Below, piece after piece: positions 63,667 through 64,000 of a DNA stretch of 64,000 bases. The notes below the pieces were generated by a model, which was not told the DNA's origin, did not search any database, and saw only the letters and a list, made by a program, of their open reading frames with translations. The stretch is from Hyphomonadaceae bacterium (GTDB lineage Bacteria > Pseudomonadota > Alphaproteobacteria > Caulobacterales > Aquidulcibacteraceae): positions 124,001 through 188,000 of the forward strand of contig JAIELJ010000014.1 in NCBI GenBank assembly GCA_019753105.1, written 5' to 3'. Both the position numbers and the translations under genes were made by a program. Within the stretch, counting starts at the first letter, position 1. Every line of letters begins with the position of its first letter.

Positions 63667-64000
63667 GCGGGTTGCGCGCCTTGGCGCTCGCACTTGCGGC
63701 GGGCCTGGTGTTGTCCGGCGCAGCCGCATCGGCGCAAACCGCGCCCCTCGGCGCGCTCTACGTCAACAACAGCTACGATGCTCGCGCCAATCCGTATCGC
63801 GATCTGGAGCGGGCGCTTGATCGCGCGCGTGCGGAGAACAAGCGCGTTCTGATCGTCGTCGGCGGCGATTGGTGTGGATGGTGCGAGATCCTCGATACTT
63901 TCCTCACCCGCAACGCTGATGTGCGCGCGGCGTTCGAGGCGTCCTTTGTAATGCTCAAGGTGAACTACAGCCCCGCAAACGAGAACGCCGCGTTCCTGAC
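63663..64000 (+). CDS. Exported thioredoxin-family protein (3' end outside window)
   Basis: Open to the window edge from GTG 63663, which overlaps the previous stop. Signal peptide (GLRALALALAAGLVLSGAAASAQ) then a thioredoxin-like region: YRDLERALDRARAENKRVLIVVGGDWCGWCEIL. The CxxC is C71-G-W-C74, as in DsbD gamma-like/thioredoxin_7 secreted proteins rather than CGPC of cytoplasmic thioredoxin. Likely a periplasmic disulfide or peroxide-linked thiol enzyme. Its place after the formaldehyde gene suggests a thiol-stress unit. Confidence 0.85.
   Translation, partial: MSGLRALALALAAGLVLSGAAASAQTAPLGALYVNNSYDARANPYRDLERALDRARAENKRVLIVVGGDWCGWCEILDTFLTRNADVRAAFEASFVMLKVNYSPANENAAFL

Overview
The window reads as chromosome of a GC-rich alphaproteobacterium. 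GCG/CGC-rich codons, UrcA, a CpaE-like pilus/polarity ATPase, a TonB-dependent receptor, several small lipoproteins and a RhlG-like reductase together fit Caulobacterales/Hyphomonadaceae. This placement is inferred from gene content, not computed. Genes are dense, with many 4-nt (ATGA) or 1-nt stop/start overlaps, so many short operons are translationally coupled. I see no rRNA, tRNA, CRISPR array, prophage or recognisable insertion sequence.

Left part (1-16 kb): a coupled chain efp - class A beta-lactamase lipoprotein - unknown - arsC. It is followed by a cobalamin riboswitch and a btuF-btuC-btuD uptake operon, then a fatty-acid:CoA ligase and a hybrid histidine kinase on the minus strand. 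Around 9.4-12 kb lies an accessory-looking patch: an unknown 206-aa gene, a truncated copy of its 5' end, a frameshifted alpha/beta hydrolase and an unknown partner gene. Next is a TPP riboswitch that precedes an unknown 4-TM gene and thiC.

Middle part (16-35 kb): an MscS channel, an S41 protease, a regulator with two complete TetR modules, an aldo/keto reductase, a CpaE-like ATPase fused to Sel1 repeats, an FkbM methyltransferase, acetyl-CoA synthetase, and a divergent Lrp-ald pair with a clear operator region, among hypothetical genes.

Right part (35-64 kb): an EF-G paralogue followed by an intergenic palindromic element, an acyl-CoA dehydrogenase operon ending in a glycerophosphodiesterase lipoprotein, and an unknown vWA-like/coiled-coil membrane pair. 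These are followed by a nucleotide-sugar dehydratase and a YbhGFSR-like drug-efflux operon with its TetR regulator and palindromic operator. A TonB receptor - hydrolase - TetR - CoA ligase - pectate-lyase-like cluster comes next, then a cyclase fused to a SUMF1 domain beside a CpdA phosphodiesterase. The end holds a hairpin-rich gene-free stretch, an unknown gene coupled to a Phd-type antitoxin-like gene, and the glutathione-dependent formaldehyde dehydrogenase operon.

The best candidates for undescribed biology are the unknown/Phd pair (61.0-62.2 kb), the hydrolase/unknown pair (10.4-12.1 kb), the vWA/coiled-coil pair (42.9-45.1 kb), the cyclase-SUMF1/CpdA module and the riboswitch-controlled 4-TM protein.
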